Positions 1 through 11,284 of a stretch of DNA of 24,814 nucleotides are shown here, in pieces. Made by a program: the position numbers and the translations under genes. How positions within the stretch are numbered: position 1 is the first letter of the stretch; the number at the start of each line of letters is the position of its first letter. Source of the DNA: Funneliformis mosseae (taxonomy: Eukaryota > Glomeromycota > Glomeromycetes > Glomerales > Glomeraceae); the NCBI GenBank assembly GCA_910592005.1, contig CAJVPP010000905.1, forward strand, positions 1 through 24,814, in the 5' to 3' direction. The notes under the pieces were generated by a model. It searched no databases. It was not told where the DNA came from and saw only the letters and a list, made by a program, of their open reading frames with translations.

Positions 1-86
1 TATTTAAAAACATAATATAATTAAGCTACAATTCGCAAAAAGCCGTGCCCGGATACTTTCTTCAGGGGAGTGTATGTTAAAGCAAA

Positions 87-132
87 GTTAGAGTTAAGTT
101 AGGATTAGAATTAGGATTAAAATTAGGTTAAG
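87..132. repeat. Imperfect TTAGG-containing short tandem repeat
   Basis: Several imperfect copies of a TTAGGATTA/TTAAGTTAGG-like unit follow each other. The unit resembles telomeric TTAGGG but never has GGG, so I read it as interstitial degenerate simple sequence. A GC-richer patch of about 45 bp lies just to its left (positions 31-75, containing GCCGTGCCCGG). That patch could be the edge of a repeat that extends beyond the window. Confidence 0.45.
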
Positions 133-1180
133 GTCTATTTATCATAATATATTACATTCTTATGTATTTTATTTTTACAGTTTATTCTCGAGATTTAGAA
201 TTTTTTTATAAAACAATTTTATTTGTCACCACTTATATAATATATCTTATATTTTATGCAGATGCGTAGAAAATAAAGACTCTTAATATTTTATGTGATA
301 TTTATTTTCATAAATTAGAATAAAAATTTTTCACAAAATATTCATTAAAAATGGAAAATTATCTTACATATACTCAAAAATAGAATAATCAATATTTTGC
401 TATTAAATAATATCTAAAAAAAATTAAAGAAACTTTATTATAATTTTTATATTTTATTCTTCAATAAAGATATTAAATACAAAATATAGATTTAATATAA
501 TAGTTATAATAGTCAAAAAAATTTTCATGAAAAAATAAACTTTAAGTATTAAAGAAATAAAATTATCCAATAAATTAATAAAGTACAATACTTTAAATCC
601 TTTGAAATTTGAAATTTTTGAGTTACTTTGGTTTTAATTAAGATCTAAACAGAATAAGTGATATGTAAAATTAAATTAATTCATCAATATTTAGATTTAA
701 TAGCTAGTTTTTTCTTTATCCTATTATTGCTTTTCAAAGTTTATTAAAAAATAACCAATATTTCATAATAAGAATTTTGCAGCTATTTAAAGAAATATAA
801 AGAAGGTCTAATATTGGAATAATTTCTAAGATTTTTTTAGACATATTATTATTTCCTTTTAATTTTTAAATAATAAAAAATCATATAAATACTTATCCTA
901 TAGAAACTGAAATTATATTTTGTTGCAAATAATTTTTAATAGAAGTAATATTAAATAAAATCTAAAGTATTTCAAGATATTGCTTAGTTAATTTAAAATC
1001 TAATAAAATTAAATCAACAAATTTAATATTTTCTATAAAATGTTGAATCTTTTTACAATTAATTTGAGAATTATATATATAAACTGTTAACTAATTTTCT
1101 AAATTAATTGGATTCATTTTATTATATTGAAATATTATATTAAAATAAATATTAATTAATATTAGAACTCTAAATAAATC
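133..1180. other. AT-rich intergenic spacer, no gene seen
   Basis: Very AT-rich sequence with stops in all frames at short intervals. I see no coding stretch, RNA gene or clear repeat here. Confidence 0.7.
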
Positions 1181-1641
1181 AGATCAGATCAGATATCTTA
1201 TCTTATCTAACTTAAAGCATCAAGTTAGATCAGGTCACAAGTCGAGTTTTAAATTACATTAAAAAAATTAAAAAACTGTTTTTTGAGATATTTTAGTATA
1301 TAGTGATTCAAAATAAACATAATATAGCTTATTGAATTTAACTCTATATAATGAATTAAAAGGTAGCTATTATTTTTTATATAGATTAATATTAACAAAG
1401 TTGTGATCTATTTTGTATTTATATATAAATCTATAATATGCATTTTAAAATTTTATATAATGAAATTAAATCTCAGCAATAATAAATCATATAACTCATA
1501 TGGTTCATCTCTATGTAAAAATTCAAATAGTAATTATTTATCTCAATAAATCAATATTAATGAAGTTATTAAATTTTTAATTTTTAATTAAAAATTTTAG
1601 ATAGGATCAAGTTAGGTCAAGTATTACATCTGATCTGATCT
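1181..1641. mobile_element. MITE-like element with AGATC-rich inverted ends
   Basis: The left end AGATCAGATCAGAT (1181-1194) is the exact reverse complement of ATCTGATCTGATCT (1628-1641). Beyond these 14 bp the arms stay similar for about 30 bp with gaps (TAACTT-like blocks). The left arm contains a perfect 9 bp hairpin, ATCTAACTT at 1205-1213 and AAGTTAGAT at 1222-1230. The 10-mer ATCAAGTTAG occurs directly at 1219-1228 and 1606-1615. The interior is AT-rich and non-coding. I could not define a target-site duplication, so the exact ends and the superfamily are open. Confidence 0.5.
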
Positions 1642-3773
1642 AAACTTTTTAAGTTAATTATTAGATCATCTAATATGTAAAATCAAATTTAAAGCTCTAA
1701 TAAATATATTTAAAATGAAAATATGACATATATTAGTATATTAAGATATCACATAAAGTATTAATATTAATTATTAAAGGATAATGAATATGAAAATTTT
1801 CATTAGTAATTTGTTTAATTATAAAAATTAGTAGTGTATTAATAATAATAATAGCTATATAAAAAATATGATAAAGAGATATTATTGTAGAATAACAGGC
1901 TTCATAAATATTATAATAATTATTTATATTTAAAATATTTAATTTATAAAAAAATTAAATTAATTATTAAATATTAAAATTTAATTATAAAATTATTAAT
2001 TAATTAAATATATATATATAATTTTAAAAATATTTCAAAAATTTTTTATTATGATTATCTTTAATCTTTACTTTTATTTAATTAATTATTTTAAAAGTAA
2101 TTAAGACTTTCATATTTAATAAAGTATTTATTTCTTATTTGAATAATTCTAAATGTTAAAAAAATAAATTAATATCATATTAAATAAGTTATTTATTTAT
2201 TATGAAGAAAAGTAAGTTAATAATAAAGTATAACAATTTGACCTTTATTGATAATATTAGTTTATCACATTTTTCAATCAGATTTGTTGATTAATATAAT
2301 ATATCAAAAAATTGATATAACTTAGATATTTGAATCCTAAATATATTAAGAAAATCTTTAGAATCATAAATTCTATTACCATTTTGATAATTTTATTGAT
2401 AATATAAAATATCAGATATTTTTTTATCACAATCTTGAAATAATGAAGAAAACATTAATATGTTTAAAATAAAAAATAATATATAATTTTATTTAATTCA
2501 AAATATTTTTTTTTAAAAAAAATTTTTTATTTCTAATAAATTAAACTATATTTAATTAATTATTAAATTTTATTAATTTTTTTTTAATTTTTTTTAATTT
2601 TTATTAATAATAAAATTAAAACAGTAAAAAAAATTAATCTAATAAAAGAATGCTATTAAAACATAATTTCTGAAAATAGCTTGCTACTAAATTTGAAATA
2701 AAAAAAGAAAATTTAAGTCTAATAGTAAAATATCTAATACATATTTAATTGTCTATTATTATTATAATTAACCTATAAAAATAATCATATTTATATTATT
2801 TAAATATACATAACTAATCTTTTGAAATATTAAAATATTTTTGCATTTCATATGCTAATTATTTTCTCATGTGTAAATTTATTCATATAAAAAATCCAAT
2901 TTAGACTATTATTTTTTATAATATTTTGTAAAGAAACTAACTTAATTTATTACTATTCAAAAATGTTTATAGATATAGAAATATAGAACTTGAAATTAAG
3001 ATTAAACTTACATTAAAATACTTTATGATATTGTATTAAGTGATAATTTAGTATACTGCTTTTATTTTATTTGTTATTTAACTTTTATTACTAGATTTCT
3101 TTAATAATACTACATATAATATTTATGACAAAGAAAATCTTTTTCATATAATAAATTTTACTTTAGGTTATACATTATTCTGAAATGTTTGGTAATTTTT
3201 TAACATATAGAAGACAATTAATAAAAAAGAGTAAAATTTATAAATTTTGAGTAATTTATTTATTAAGATAGTTTTATTTATATAATTATAATTATAAAAT
3301 AAATTAATAAAAAAAATTTTTGACTAAAAATGAATTTTTCCTTTTCTACTGATCCTTCTATATTTGCTATAATTTTTCTTCATTTTGTCAAAAATAAACT
3401 ATCATATTTAACACACTTTAGGTTTTTATTTACCTTTTCTAATTTTTATTTGTATATTAAAATATAGTCAATTTTGATTAGCTAAATTTAAAATAATCCT
3501 TATACTAAGACTACTATTAATATAAGAATTTAAAATCAATAATAAATATTATTTTATATTATCACTATAGAATTCTTCAAACTCAGGTTGATCACATCTT
3601 TAACTTTTACTTAAGATTGTTAATTATAATCAAAATATTAGGATCTTAACTTTATTAAATTTACATGTTAAACTTAACAAATCTATCAAATATAAAGACT
3701 TAAAGATAAAGATACAAACAAATTTAATTAAAGAATCAGATAATGAATTTAATTACAAATAATATATTAGGAT
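1642..3773. other. AT-rich intergenic spacer, no gene seen
   Basis: Long A/T runs, a short TA microsatellite around 2008-2022, and T-rich/A-rich blocks around 2505-2600. No open frame of meaningful length and no RNA gene is recognisable. Confidence 0.7.
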
Positions 3774-3775
3774 TA

Positions 3776-3806
3776 CATTGTAGAACAAAAAAAATTGGAA
3801 TTTTTT
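3776..3806 (+). repeat. Left terminal inverted repeat of the Tc1-like element
   Basis: Begins CATTGTAGAAC followed by eight A and TTGGAA. It pairs with the right end except at four positions (3, 7, 9 and 20 of the repeat). Three of these differences are transitions. Confidence 0.85.
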
Positions 3807-4000
3807 TTGAGAAATAAAATGATGCAGATCTCAGTCAAATCAAATCCAATCTGAACTATGTAAAAAGGAAAATAATCGTAAGGTAAGTGAGTATATAATT
3901 TTTTTTTTTGTATTACTAAATATTAAATTTTTTTTTCATTTCCTCCCCTCAATATCTTCAATTTTTTAAAAAAAATCTAAAATTCAATTAATTAGAAACG

Positions 4001-4977
4001 ATGATCTTCAGACAAGAAGCTAACCATCAAGTGATCTTACAATTATAGAATCAAGGTATTCAGAAGGCTAGAGAAATCCATCAATGCACTGAAATTTCTT
4101 TTACGACTGTATATGATAACCTTACCAAGCTTCATGAGTCTGGGATAATTTAACGTATAGAAAGAAGTAGTCACCCAAAAAAGATTACGGCTAATGCATT
4201 AAGAGCATTAGCCAATTTATCCGCTGGGATTCTTCTATTTCAACAAGGACCCTGTCAACAAGGTTGTCATTGAAAGGTGTAGATGTGTCATATAGGACAG
4301 TAGGAAGGTATTTAGCCAAAATTGGATACTAAAAAGACCTTTCAAAAGTAACGCTGATGCTGACCGCAGACCATAAATGTAAACGGGTAGAATGGGTCCA
4401 AAATTATCTTAATAATAATTAGGACAAAACTTTATTTTCAGATGAGACTGCCTTCCAATTGTTTCAGAATACTGTAGAGCGCTGGCATAAAGGATAACAA
4501 CCAATACGCCTTATGCCTAAAGATCAAATGAAAATCTTTGCATGGGAAGGATTTTGTATAAAAGAAAAAACAAGTTTATATTATTTTTCTCAAATAATGA
4601 ATGCTGAATTTTATGTAAATATATTCCATAGCCACCTTCCAGAGATTGAAAACTTGTTGGGAGATAAATGGCGTTTTCAGCAAGATAATTATCTGAAACA
4701 TATCAGCAATCATGCCAAAAAATTTCTTCAGAAAAATTTTTCTGAAGTTATTGATTGGCCTTCTAACAGTCCAGACCTAAATCCGATAGAAAACCTTTAG
4801 AGTATTGTTAAAAGGAATGTGGAGAAGAAAATGCCAAAGAATACTGATGATTTGCACTGATATATGATCAAAGAATAGGACGATATTCTAGAATCGACCC
4901 TAATTGGATTAGTAGGATCAATGAAACGCCGATATAAACTTATTATAGAAAATAATAGTGAACGAATTCCGTTCTAA
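4001..4977 (+). pseudogene. Tc1-like DDE transposase, inactivated
   Basis: Starting at the ATG at 4001, the frame shows an N-terminal helix-turn-helix region (REIHQCTEISFTTVY), as in Tc1 transposases. The frame shifts near 4215 and continues with SYRTVGRYLAKIGY. The DDE_3-type catalytic core follows: FSDET (first Asp at 4441-4443), FQQDN (second Asp at 4684-4686) and WPSNSPDLNPIENL (Glu at 4789-4791). The last two are separated by 34 residues, hence DD34E. In-frame stops occur near 4048, 4150, 4330, 4420, 4496, 4798, 4858 and 4876. The Trp usually found after PIENL is TAG, and FQQDN is followed by YLKH instead of the common xPKH. Such a protein would bind the TIRs and catalyse cut-and-paste transposition in the nucleus; this copy cannot. 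Confidence 0.85.
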
Positions 4978-5070
4978 AAAAAATATTAATAAAATTAGCT
5001 AGTTTTTAGCTTCAAATATATATAAATTTTATTTAGTTAGTGTCATTTAGTTTTTGCATAATGTGTATTT

Positions 5071-5101
5071 AAAAAATTCCAGTTTTTTTTGTCCCACACT
5101 G
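5071..5101 (-). repeat. Right terminal inverted repeat of the Tc1-like element
   Basis: Read on the minus strand it begins CAGTGTGGGAC, then eight A and CTGGAA, matching the left repeat at 27 of 31 positions. It ends immediately before TA at 5102-5103. Confidence 0.85.
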
Positions 5102-5111
5102 TATATTAGAC

Positions 5112-5276
5112 TATATAAGCTTTTGCAATAAAAAAAGGGAGAAACAGCTGAAAAATTCAATTTTACATTTATATGTTAAATATGATTTTTAGGTCAAAAT
5201 ATGTTTAGATTTAGCATTAACTCAACTTTTATTTTTTTTAACTATTTTCTCCTTTTTTATTGTAAAGGTCCTATAT
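5112..5276. mobile_element. Small hairpin MITE beside the Tc1-like element
   Basis: About 165 bp with arms of about 45 bp that are reverse-complement related. The left arm reads TATATAAGCTTTTGCAAT, then an A run and GGGAGAAACAG. The right arm read on the minus strand gives TATATAGGACCTTTACAAT, then an A run and GGAGAAAATAG. Both ends finish in TATATA, which fits a TA-targeting element. It has no coding capacity and would fold as a near-complete hairpin. Its left edge lies only 8 bp beyond the TA duplication of the neighbouring Tc1-like element. The TIRs of the two elements are not alike. Confidence 0.6.
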
Positions 5277-6172
5277 AAAATATAAAAAGGCAGAAAGATA
5301 TAAATTATAATTGATTCCTTTATTAATATCGAAGCTTATATTTCAAAACTTATAAATCAATTCTAAAATTTATAAAAGAATTAATTTACAACATAAACAA
5401 AAAATCTATCTATTTATATAAAATTTTTTTATTATGACTAACTAATTACTATATTATAAACTATTTAATTTAATAGATAAAATATAAATAATTAAAAATA
5501 ATAAAAATATCAAAAATATGTAATAAAATAAAATATAATAAAAAATAAAAACATTAAAAATAAATATTAAATTGAGTATTCTTTTATTTTATTTAATTTA
5601 TAAAATTAGAGTTATTATTAGTATTTAAAAGATTAGTATAATTATATAGATATCCCATATTTTTAAAATTGCAAAAGTTTCAGTATTTTCAGAATTTTAA
5701 ATCAAAAAATTGTCATATTGTATCATTTATATGAATTCATTATTATTGATCAATTGCTTTGCTAACAATATAAATTTTTTATTAAAATTAATGCTAATGT
5801 CAAAAATTAATACAAAAAAAAACCAATATCTGCTTTTTTAAAAAGTTTTTAATATCTAAATCTATTTTTTTTTTTTTACTTTTGGAATGCTAATTTTGAA
5901 ATTTATTTTAAAAACTACTAAATTAATCTATCTACATATTGTTTAAAATTTTTTTTAACTATTTATACTTATCTATTTATTCAAATATAATAAGAAGTAT
6001 CTCTTTTAATTCTTTCTTCTTACTAACTTTACTAACTAATTAATTAATTTATCTGTAATTTTATTTATAAAATATCATATAATTATTACTTTTTAAAATA
6101 AATTGACAATTTCATTAGAAAAAATTTATTATATAATTTACTATATTTTCTATATAAACTATTACACTTTTT

Positions 6173-6215
6173 ATAATGAATTTTTATTAAAATTTAAAAA
6201 TTTTAAATTCATTAT
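6173..6215. repeat. AT-rich inverted repeat with perfect 11 bp arms
   Basis: ATAATGAATTT at 6173-6183 is the exact reverse complement of AAATTCATTAT at 6205-6215. The 21 bp between them is also partly palindromic A/T sequence. It could be a decayed miniature element or chance in AT-rich DNA. Confidence 0.35.
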
Positions 6216-6378
6216 ATCTAATGTTATTATAAGATGTTTATTATAATTAGTTTTAATTATATATCTTATTTATTAATGATGCTGAGTGAAACTGTAATAT
6301 TTAGTTATATGATAAAACTAAAACTATTTAATCTTTAATAATTAAAATATCCAAATGCTTTAATTTTATTTCTATAGA

Positions 6379-6411
6379 TTTTTTATGGATTTTTATGGAT
6401 TTTTATGAATT
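6379..6411. repeat. Short tandem repeat, period 10
   Basis: Three near-identical copies of TTTTTATGGA in a row, the last one having GAA in place of GGA. No function is suggested. Confidence 0.5.
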
Positions 6412-6826
6412 TTAACTTACAATTTTTAATAATTTTTATTTTACTATAAATTCTAAAAATTTAGAATTTTTGTAAATAAAATATTATTTAATATATTTTG
6501 TTTAGAAAATTGTGATTCTGAGAAATTTTTTAACAAAATTTTAATTTTTATTGTATTTAGTTTTGATGTTATTAAACTAAATATAAGATCTTAATTTTAG
6601 TTAAAAAAATTTTCGGAATCTGATTTTCTAATAAACTTTCTATATAAATAATTATTATCTATAATGTTAATTAGTAATATTTTTTGAATTATATATTTAA
6701 TTAATAATAAATAATAAAAAGATTTATATTAAAATTAATAAATATTAAATAATAATATATTTTTTAATTAAGTTAAATAAATAAAATTTTATAATTTATA
6801 TATTATAAAATAATTTAATTATTTAG

Positions 6827-6930
6827 TTATTTGTTAAAAATTTAGGTAAAGATTTAGATTTTAGTCAAAGATTTAGACTTTAGTAAAAGATTTAATTGCC
6901 GATTCACATATAATGGGTAGAAATTAACAT
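6827..6930 (+). repeat. Left long inverted repeat of the 4.46 kb element
   Basis: Contains three direct AAAGATTTA units (roughly 6848-6856, 6868-6876 and 6887-6893) and then the conserved TTTAATTGCC block. A further inverted copy, GGGGCAATTA at about 6941-6950, could pair with TAATTGCC as a subterminal hairpin. Confidence 0.65.
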
Positions 6931-7178
6931 AGTATCATGTGGGGCAATTACTATGTAAATCATCACTAATTCGTTACTTTACATTAAATCAAAAACTTTA
7001 ATTTTTTATTACCAAAAGTAGCTATTGAATTATGTCATAAATCACATGTCCGCTAAGCTACTTAAACAATAAAAGTTTTTTTTTCATTTTGTTTTAAAAA
7101 ATTTTGTATGGGGGAACGACAGATTTCATAATATTTCTAATTCACAATGAGAATTGAAAAATTCAAAATTTATTAAAT

Positions 7179-10100
7179 TTAACTTATTTTTTGCCGCTTT
7201 TTAGTCTTATTTAGCCTATTGTGGGTGGTATTTTCAGTATTTGCCCTTTTGCGATGCGCACTTTCTTCAAATATTATATTTTCTTCTAATGCTTTTTCAG
7301 ATATCTCTTTTTTAGAAGAAGCACTATATCTTCCTATCCATCCCTTGATCGTTTTTACTTCAGAAATTTTCTCAATACTAAGTTCTTCTTCATTTGCTAA
7401 TTCTTTCAAACTTTCATGTATTTTTTTAGCAGTATAACGGTCTTTTGGATTAAGATTACCTGCGTGAAAATAAGCTTGTAAGTATTGTATTACTTTTTTG
7501 CTTATGCGTTTTTCTCCTCCTTTATTACCTAGTTTTTGATTTTCTTTTAGGGCCCAGCCAGACTTTAGAGAAAATACTGAATCAACCCTATTAATGACAA
7601 GTTAGTTAATACTTTTTTTTTTGATTAAATTAAAAAAAATCAAAAGAAAAAAATTACCCTATTTGATTTTATGTTAGATTTGTTTCAGTAATAATGGGAT
7701 AATATTATTATAATATTATAAAACCTATTGTCTATATATTATTATTACTTACTTGTTTCATTTTGTAACAAATTTTATGCTTCGTTACGATGTACTAGTA
7801 TATAATACGTTTAAATAAATAATTGCCTAAATTTATTCAAATATATTATTTTAATATACCTTTTTTTATCAATGATGATGTTAACCATGGTGTTTTTGGT
7901 TTTGTTGATGCTGTATATTCAGGATTGGGATGATATATTTTATCACAAAACATACTTATACTAACGGGAGAAAATTCTGTCCAATTTCCAATATTTGGAA
8001 GCGGTCTTGCTCTGACATATCCTGTAGTTTTTCCACTTATTGGCCAATCCCACATGAACCATTTAGAAATACTGGAAATGGTTTTAATTTTTTTATTATT
8101 CGTATTGCTAAATTTGAGAGATTAATAAAATTAATATTATATAGAAAAGTATAATCTGTCAGATTTTTAATAATAGGGCAACATTTTTATACTATAATTT
8201 TTCTGAAACAATATTATCTGTATCATGTTTTCCATTATTTTTATTCCGATCAGGTTCAATTCAAGCAACCGATGTTTCACTTAACCCTTCTATAGCTTTT
8301 TCTATGTCATTACCTGATGTAAGTTCATAACTAATACGAATGTATCGTTTTATTGCATGAGAAATCTTTTTACAAAAAAAAATTTGAATACACAATTAAT
8401 AAAATACAACTTTTTTTTTAAAAAAAAAAATAACAGCTGATATACCATTGCGTGATGTGAATCTACCGTGGTTTTCGCTTCACTAGGTTCTAAAAATATC
8501 TATTTGCGTACTTCAATTCTATACCAATCATACCAATGACTTATGATAGCCATTAGCTCTGAATTGTGGTAATGACTACCATTATTAGAAATTATTTTTA
8601 TCCAGCGTGAACGAGAATTTATAATATTAAAGACAGCTTCAAAGTAAGATGCGGTAAACCATGCGTCCTGTTTGATATCGTAAGACTAATGATCATATAC
8701 TTGAATGTCCATTTTTCATTGTCTTTTTTTTGAAAAAAAAGAGTCGTATGAAAGGTCCACCCCCTTTTTCCAAAAAATTCACTTTTAGTTTCTCTTGCTG
8801 TTGCTAGAAAAATACGCATCTTATAATCAACCACTATAACAGCTCCATACTTATCTAATTCATTCAATACCACATTAAACTGCGCATCCAAATATTTTTT
8901 TCGTGTTTGGTGAGCAAGGTAACAAGTAAGTTTTTCTTGATATTCTGAAAGTAATGTGTTGTAGGAGTGGCCTAATATGTGAACCAGATTTGTAAAAACT
9001 TCAAAGAACTGATCACATGTTGCATAACGTGAAAAGTGTTATTCTTTACATTCGCCAAATGCATATAGTAAGCAATGGTTAATACAATCTACGTGACTTG
9101 TTGTACTATTATCGTGTACTAATAATTCATTTTCATAATCTTTTTTTAGATGACGATGAAGTATTTTTAGTTGATTTATCAATTCATTCTGGTAGCAGAT
9201 ATTATTTTGTAATTAGTATTTTACAAATGAAAATAATGAAAAGAAAGTATAATTTTTTTTATTTACTTTTATTTTCTTATTCATATTATTGCTTGATATT
9301 AATTTAATCAAATCTTCAAACGGTTGATAAGCATAATCATTATAAATAGGGCAAAGTCCTCCCAAGTCATCACGATATTTGAATTGTCTATTTGTAAACA
9401 AGCTATAAAGGAAGTACGTTTCATTCCATCAGGATATATAGCCAAAAATTTCTCCTATAATGCACTTTTTTGGTCTTTAAGATAAAGAACATGTAATTGT
9501 GTTTTTTATCAATATGGTACGAACTTATGTTTACATTTGCTTTATCAGCAAAAAATAATTCAAATTCTCTTTCTTTAATTTTATCTATTTTTTTATGAAT
9601 AATAACAGGTTTGTTAACCGTCTTACATTCTGGACCATTTTTATGGCAATATTCACGACCAGCATAAATTGTTTTTGGCGAAACCTAGTAAAATTTTCAT
9701 CAGGTATATATTTACCATTTATATGTAGTAATATACAATAAATATTGTTTGATACTTATGTCATACCTGTAAATTTTCTATCAATTCTTTATAAGTAAAG
9801 TTCTCTGCAATCATTGATAAAATTCTCTTTTTTCCATTTAAACCATTAGGATTGGCATTAAGGCTTTCACGAAATAAATACCAAAAAATATTTGCAGTAT
9901 CTTTAAGATTTTCAAATTCTTTATTTCTTATTGTTGAATTTAACGTGGTATTTAAAAATCCATTTGAATATAAGTTGAAAATAATTTCTTCATCACTTCT
10001 AGAATCTTTAGCACAACTTCAAAATTCCATCTATAAAATATATTTTATAATTAGATAATGAATAAAAAAGCAATCAAAATTTTAATAATATTTACATTAG

Positions 10101-11108
10101 AAATATCTTCTTCAAATGGAATAATATTTTTACACCCAATTACTCTGAAAATTGCTCTCCATGCTCGAAGTTCACGTGCACCAATTTCATAATTATCATT
10201 ATAAACTTCACGAATAAAACTTTTTATTTCAATAATTGTACTTTTTTGGTTATATTAATAATTGAAAATACAATACCAAAGTTTTTCATCTCCAGGTATA
10301 TGTTTTTTTAGATATAATTTAAATATATGTTGTATAATTCTTTCATTATTCTAATCATCAAGAGAACAAGTCTCAGAAACTAAATTTTCACGTAATTCTT
10401 TGATTTTAGATTGCACAAGTAGGTTGTTTATTCCAAAAAGGTCATCACCATTACAATTTTGCAGTAATTGAGTTTGTTTCCAAACTAAAGAAGCTGATTC
10501 GTCTTGAAATTGCTTTATTATTTTACCATTTTGAAAAATACTAATTGAAAATAATCCATTTACAATCTTTTGCCAAATTACACTTTGTTTTCGTTTATAC
10601 TTATATATAAAATAAGACGCAAACCCTTCTCCATTATTTTTATCTGAAATAGACGCTATAAGAATTCTAATGTTATTATGTAAACAAATTGTAAAGGATG
10701 AAAACCTACACCATCAAGTATTTGTTGAATTACATGAGAATCATGAAAACCTAATAATGTGACTCCTGGATATCTTGTTTTACTTTGACCAAATACTTGT
10801 TTATAAGTAGTATTTATAGCGTTAGAAAAACTAGATAAAACTCCACTATCAACTCCCTCTCCTTCACAAATAAATCCTGGTTTATTTAGATTTTGTAAGT
10901 TACGAACTATTTTAACAGCAAAATATTTTTGGTTGAGTTTTAAAGCAACTTGAAAGCCAAGTCTTAACGGAATAGGGTATATATTAGAATTGTCAGAATC
11001 AGATTCAGAAAAGTACCACCAATCTTATAAAAAAGGACCATAATAAAGTTCTAAAACAAGGTTTTCTATAGCAATAATATTTCCAGAAGTGTAGTGTTCA
11101 CTTGACAT
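7179..11108 (-). pseudogene. Broken multi-exon gene, RNase H-like transposase-like protein
   Basis: Read on the minus strand from the ATG at 11108-11106 (an in-frame extension upstream is possible), broken coding sequence runs to the TGA or TAA side of 7179. Recognisable pieces in order are LELYYGPFL; ICEGEGVDSGVL; REVYNDNYEIGARELRAWR; FADKANV; a Cys/His cluster near 9085-9030 (CINHCLLYAFGEC); VDYKMRI (Asp at 8828-8826); ARETKSEFFGKRGW; an ISNNGSHYHN motif near 8590-8560; EAKTTVDSHHA near 8480-8452; and a C-terminal part with GWALKENQKLG. Introns with canonical ends remain at 10031-10095, 9685-9766 and 8366-8445. Stops and frameshifts are frequent, for example near 11025, 10350, 9440-9300, 9041, 8490 and 8260. 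The VDYKM, ISDNG-like and EAKTTVD motifs look like an RNase H-fold catalytic triad, and here the second acidic position is Asn. I recall this family as abundant in Rhizophagus genomes, without a settled function. Confidence 0.7.
8366..8445 (-). other. Relict spliceosomal intron in the pseudogene
   Basis: On the minus strand the exon ends SHHAM, followed by GTATATC at the donor and AAAAAG at the acceptor, and the frame resumes with ISHAIKRYIRI. The 80 nt length matches the introns of the sacsin-like gene in this window. This supports the view that the element's gene was once spliced by the host. Confidence 0.65.
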
Positions 11109-11189
11109 CTTTAAAAGTGCAAATTGTTCAGAAATGCGAGATTTAGAACAAGCATATTTTAATTATAGATCATAACCCCATAGCGATTA

Positions 11190-11284
11190 TATAAAATTTC
11201 TACCTATCACGTGTAGATTGGCAATTAAACTTTAATCAAAGGTTTAGTTAAGCATAAAATTTGACAAAAGTTTAGTTAAGATAA
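11190..11284 (-). repeat. Right long inverted repeat of the 4.46 kb element
   Basis: Reverse complement counterpart of the left repeat. The best block is 11195-11229, with degenerate TTAGTTAA-containing units further out to 11284. It abuts the second copy of the 10-mer AATTATTTAG. Confidence 0.65.

Larger units (their letters stand above)
3776..5101 (+). mobile_element. Degenerate Tc1/mariner (DD34E) DNA transposon
   Basis: This 1326 bp element is flanked by TA on both sides (3774-3775 and 5102-5103), the expected Tc1/mariner target duplication. Its 31 bp terminal inverted repeats match at 27 positions. It contains one broken transposase gene on the plus strand with DD34E catalytic spacing, and its length is typical of Tc1 elements of about 1.3 kb. 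The element is no longer autonomous because the reading frame has many stops and a frameshift. The TIR mismatches show that it is an old insertion. Confidence 0.85.
5277..6816. other. AT-rich intergenic spacer, no gene seen
   Basis: Dense A/T sequence without open frames. The only structures seen are an inverted repeat at 6173-6215 and a short tandem repeat at 6379-6411, listed separately. Confidence 0.65.
6827..11284 (-). mobile_element. 4.46 kb DNA-transposon-like element, long TIRs, 10 bp TSD
   Basis: The 10-mer AATTATTTAG occurs directly at 6817-6826 and at 11285-11294. Immediately inside are degenerate inverted repeats of about 100 bp. The best block is TTTAATTGCC..GGTAGAAATT at 6891-6925 against the reverse complement of 11195-11229, with 28 of 35 matches and only transitions among the differences. 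The outer part has AAAGATTTA-like subrepeats on the left and related TTAGTTAA-like units on the right. The interior holds one broken minus-strand gene spanning nearly the whole element. Long TIRs and a 9-11 bp duplication are typical of Mutator-like elements, but the encoded protein does not let me assign a superfamily. The 10-mer is AT-rich, so the precise ends are less certain than the existence of the inverted repeats. Confidence 0.65.

Noticed and set aside
87..132. Telomere
   Set aside because: Units are degenerate, lack the GGG of TTAGGG and cover less than 50 bp inside AT-rich DNA.
4001..4977. Reassigned stop codons (TAA/TAG as Gln) in the Tc1-like transposase
   Set aside because: There is also an in-frame TGA and a frameshift, and one TAG sits where Trp is expected. 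Ordinary pseudogene decay explains all of it.
7219..7437. 72-residue plus-strand frame
   Set aside because: It is the antisense shadow of the C-terminal exon of the minus-strand pseudogene.
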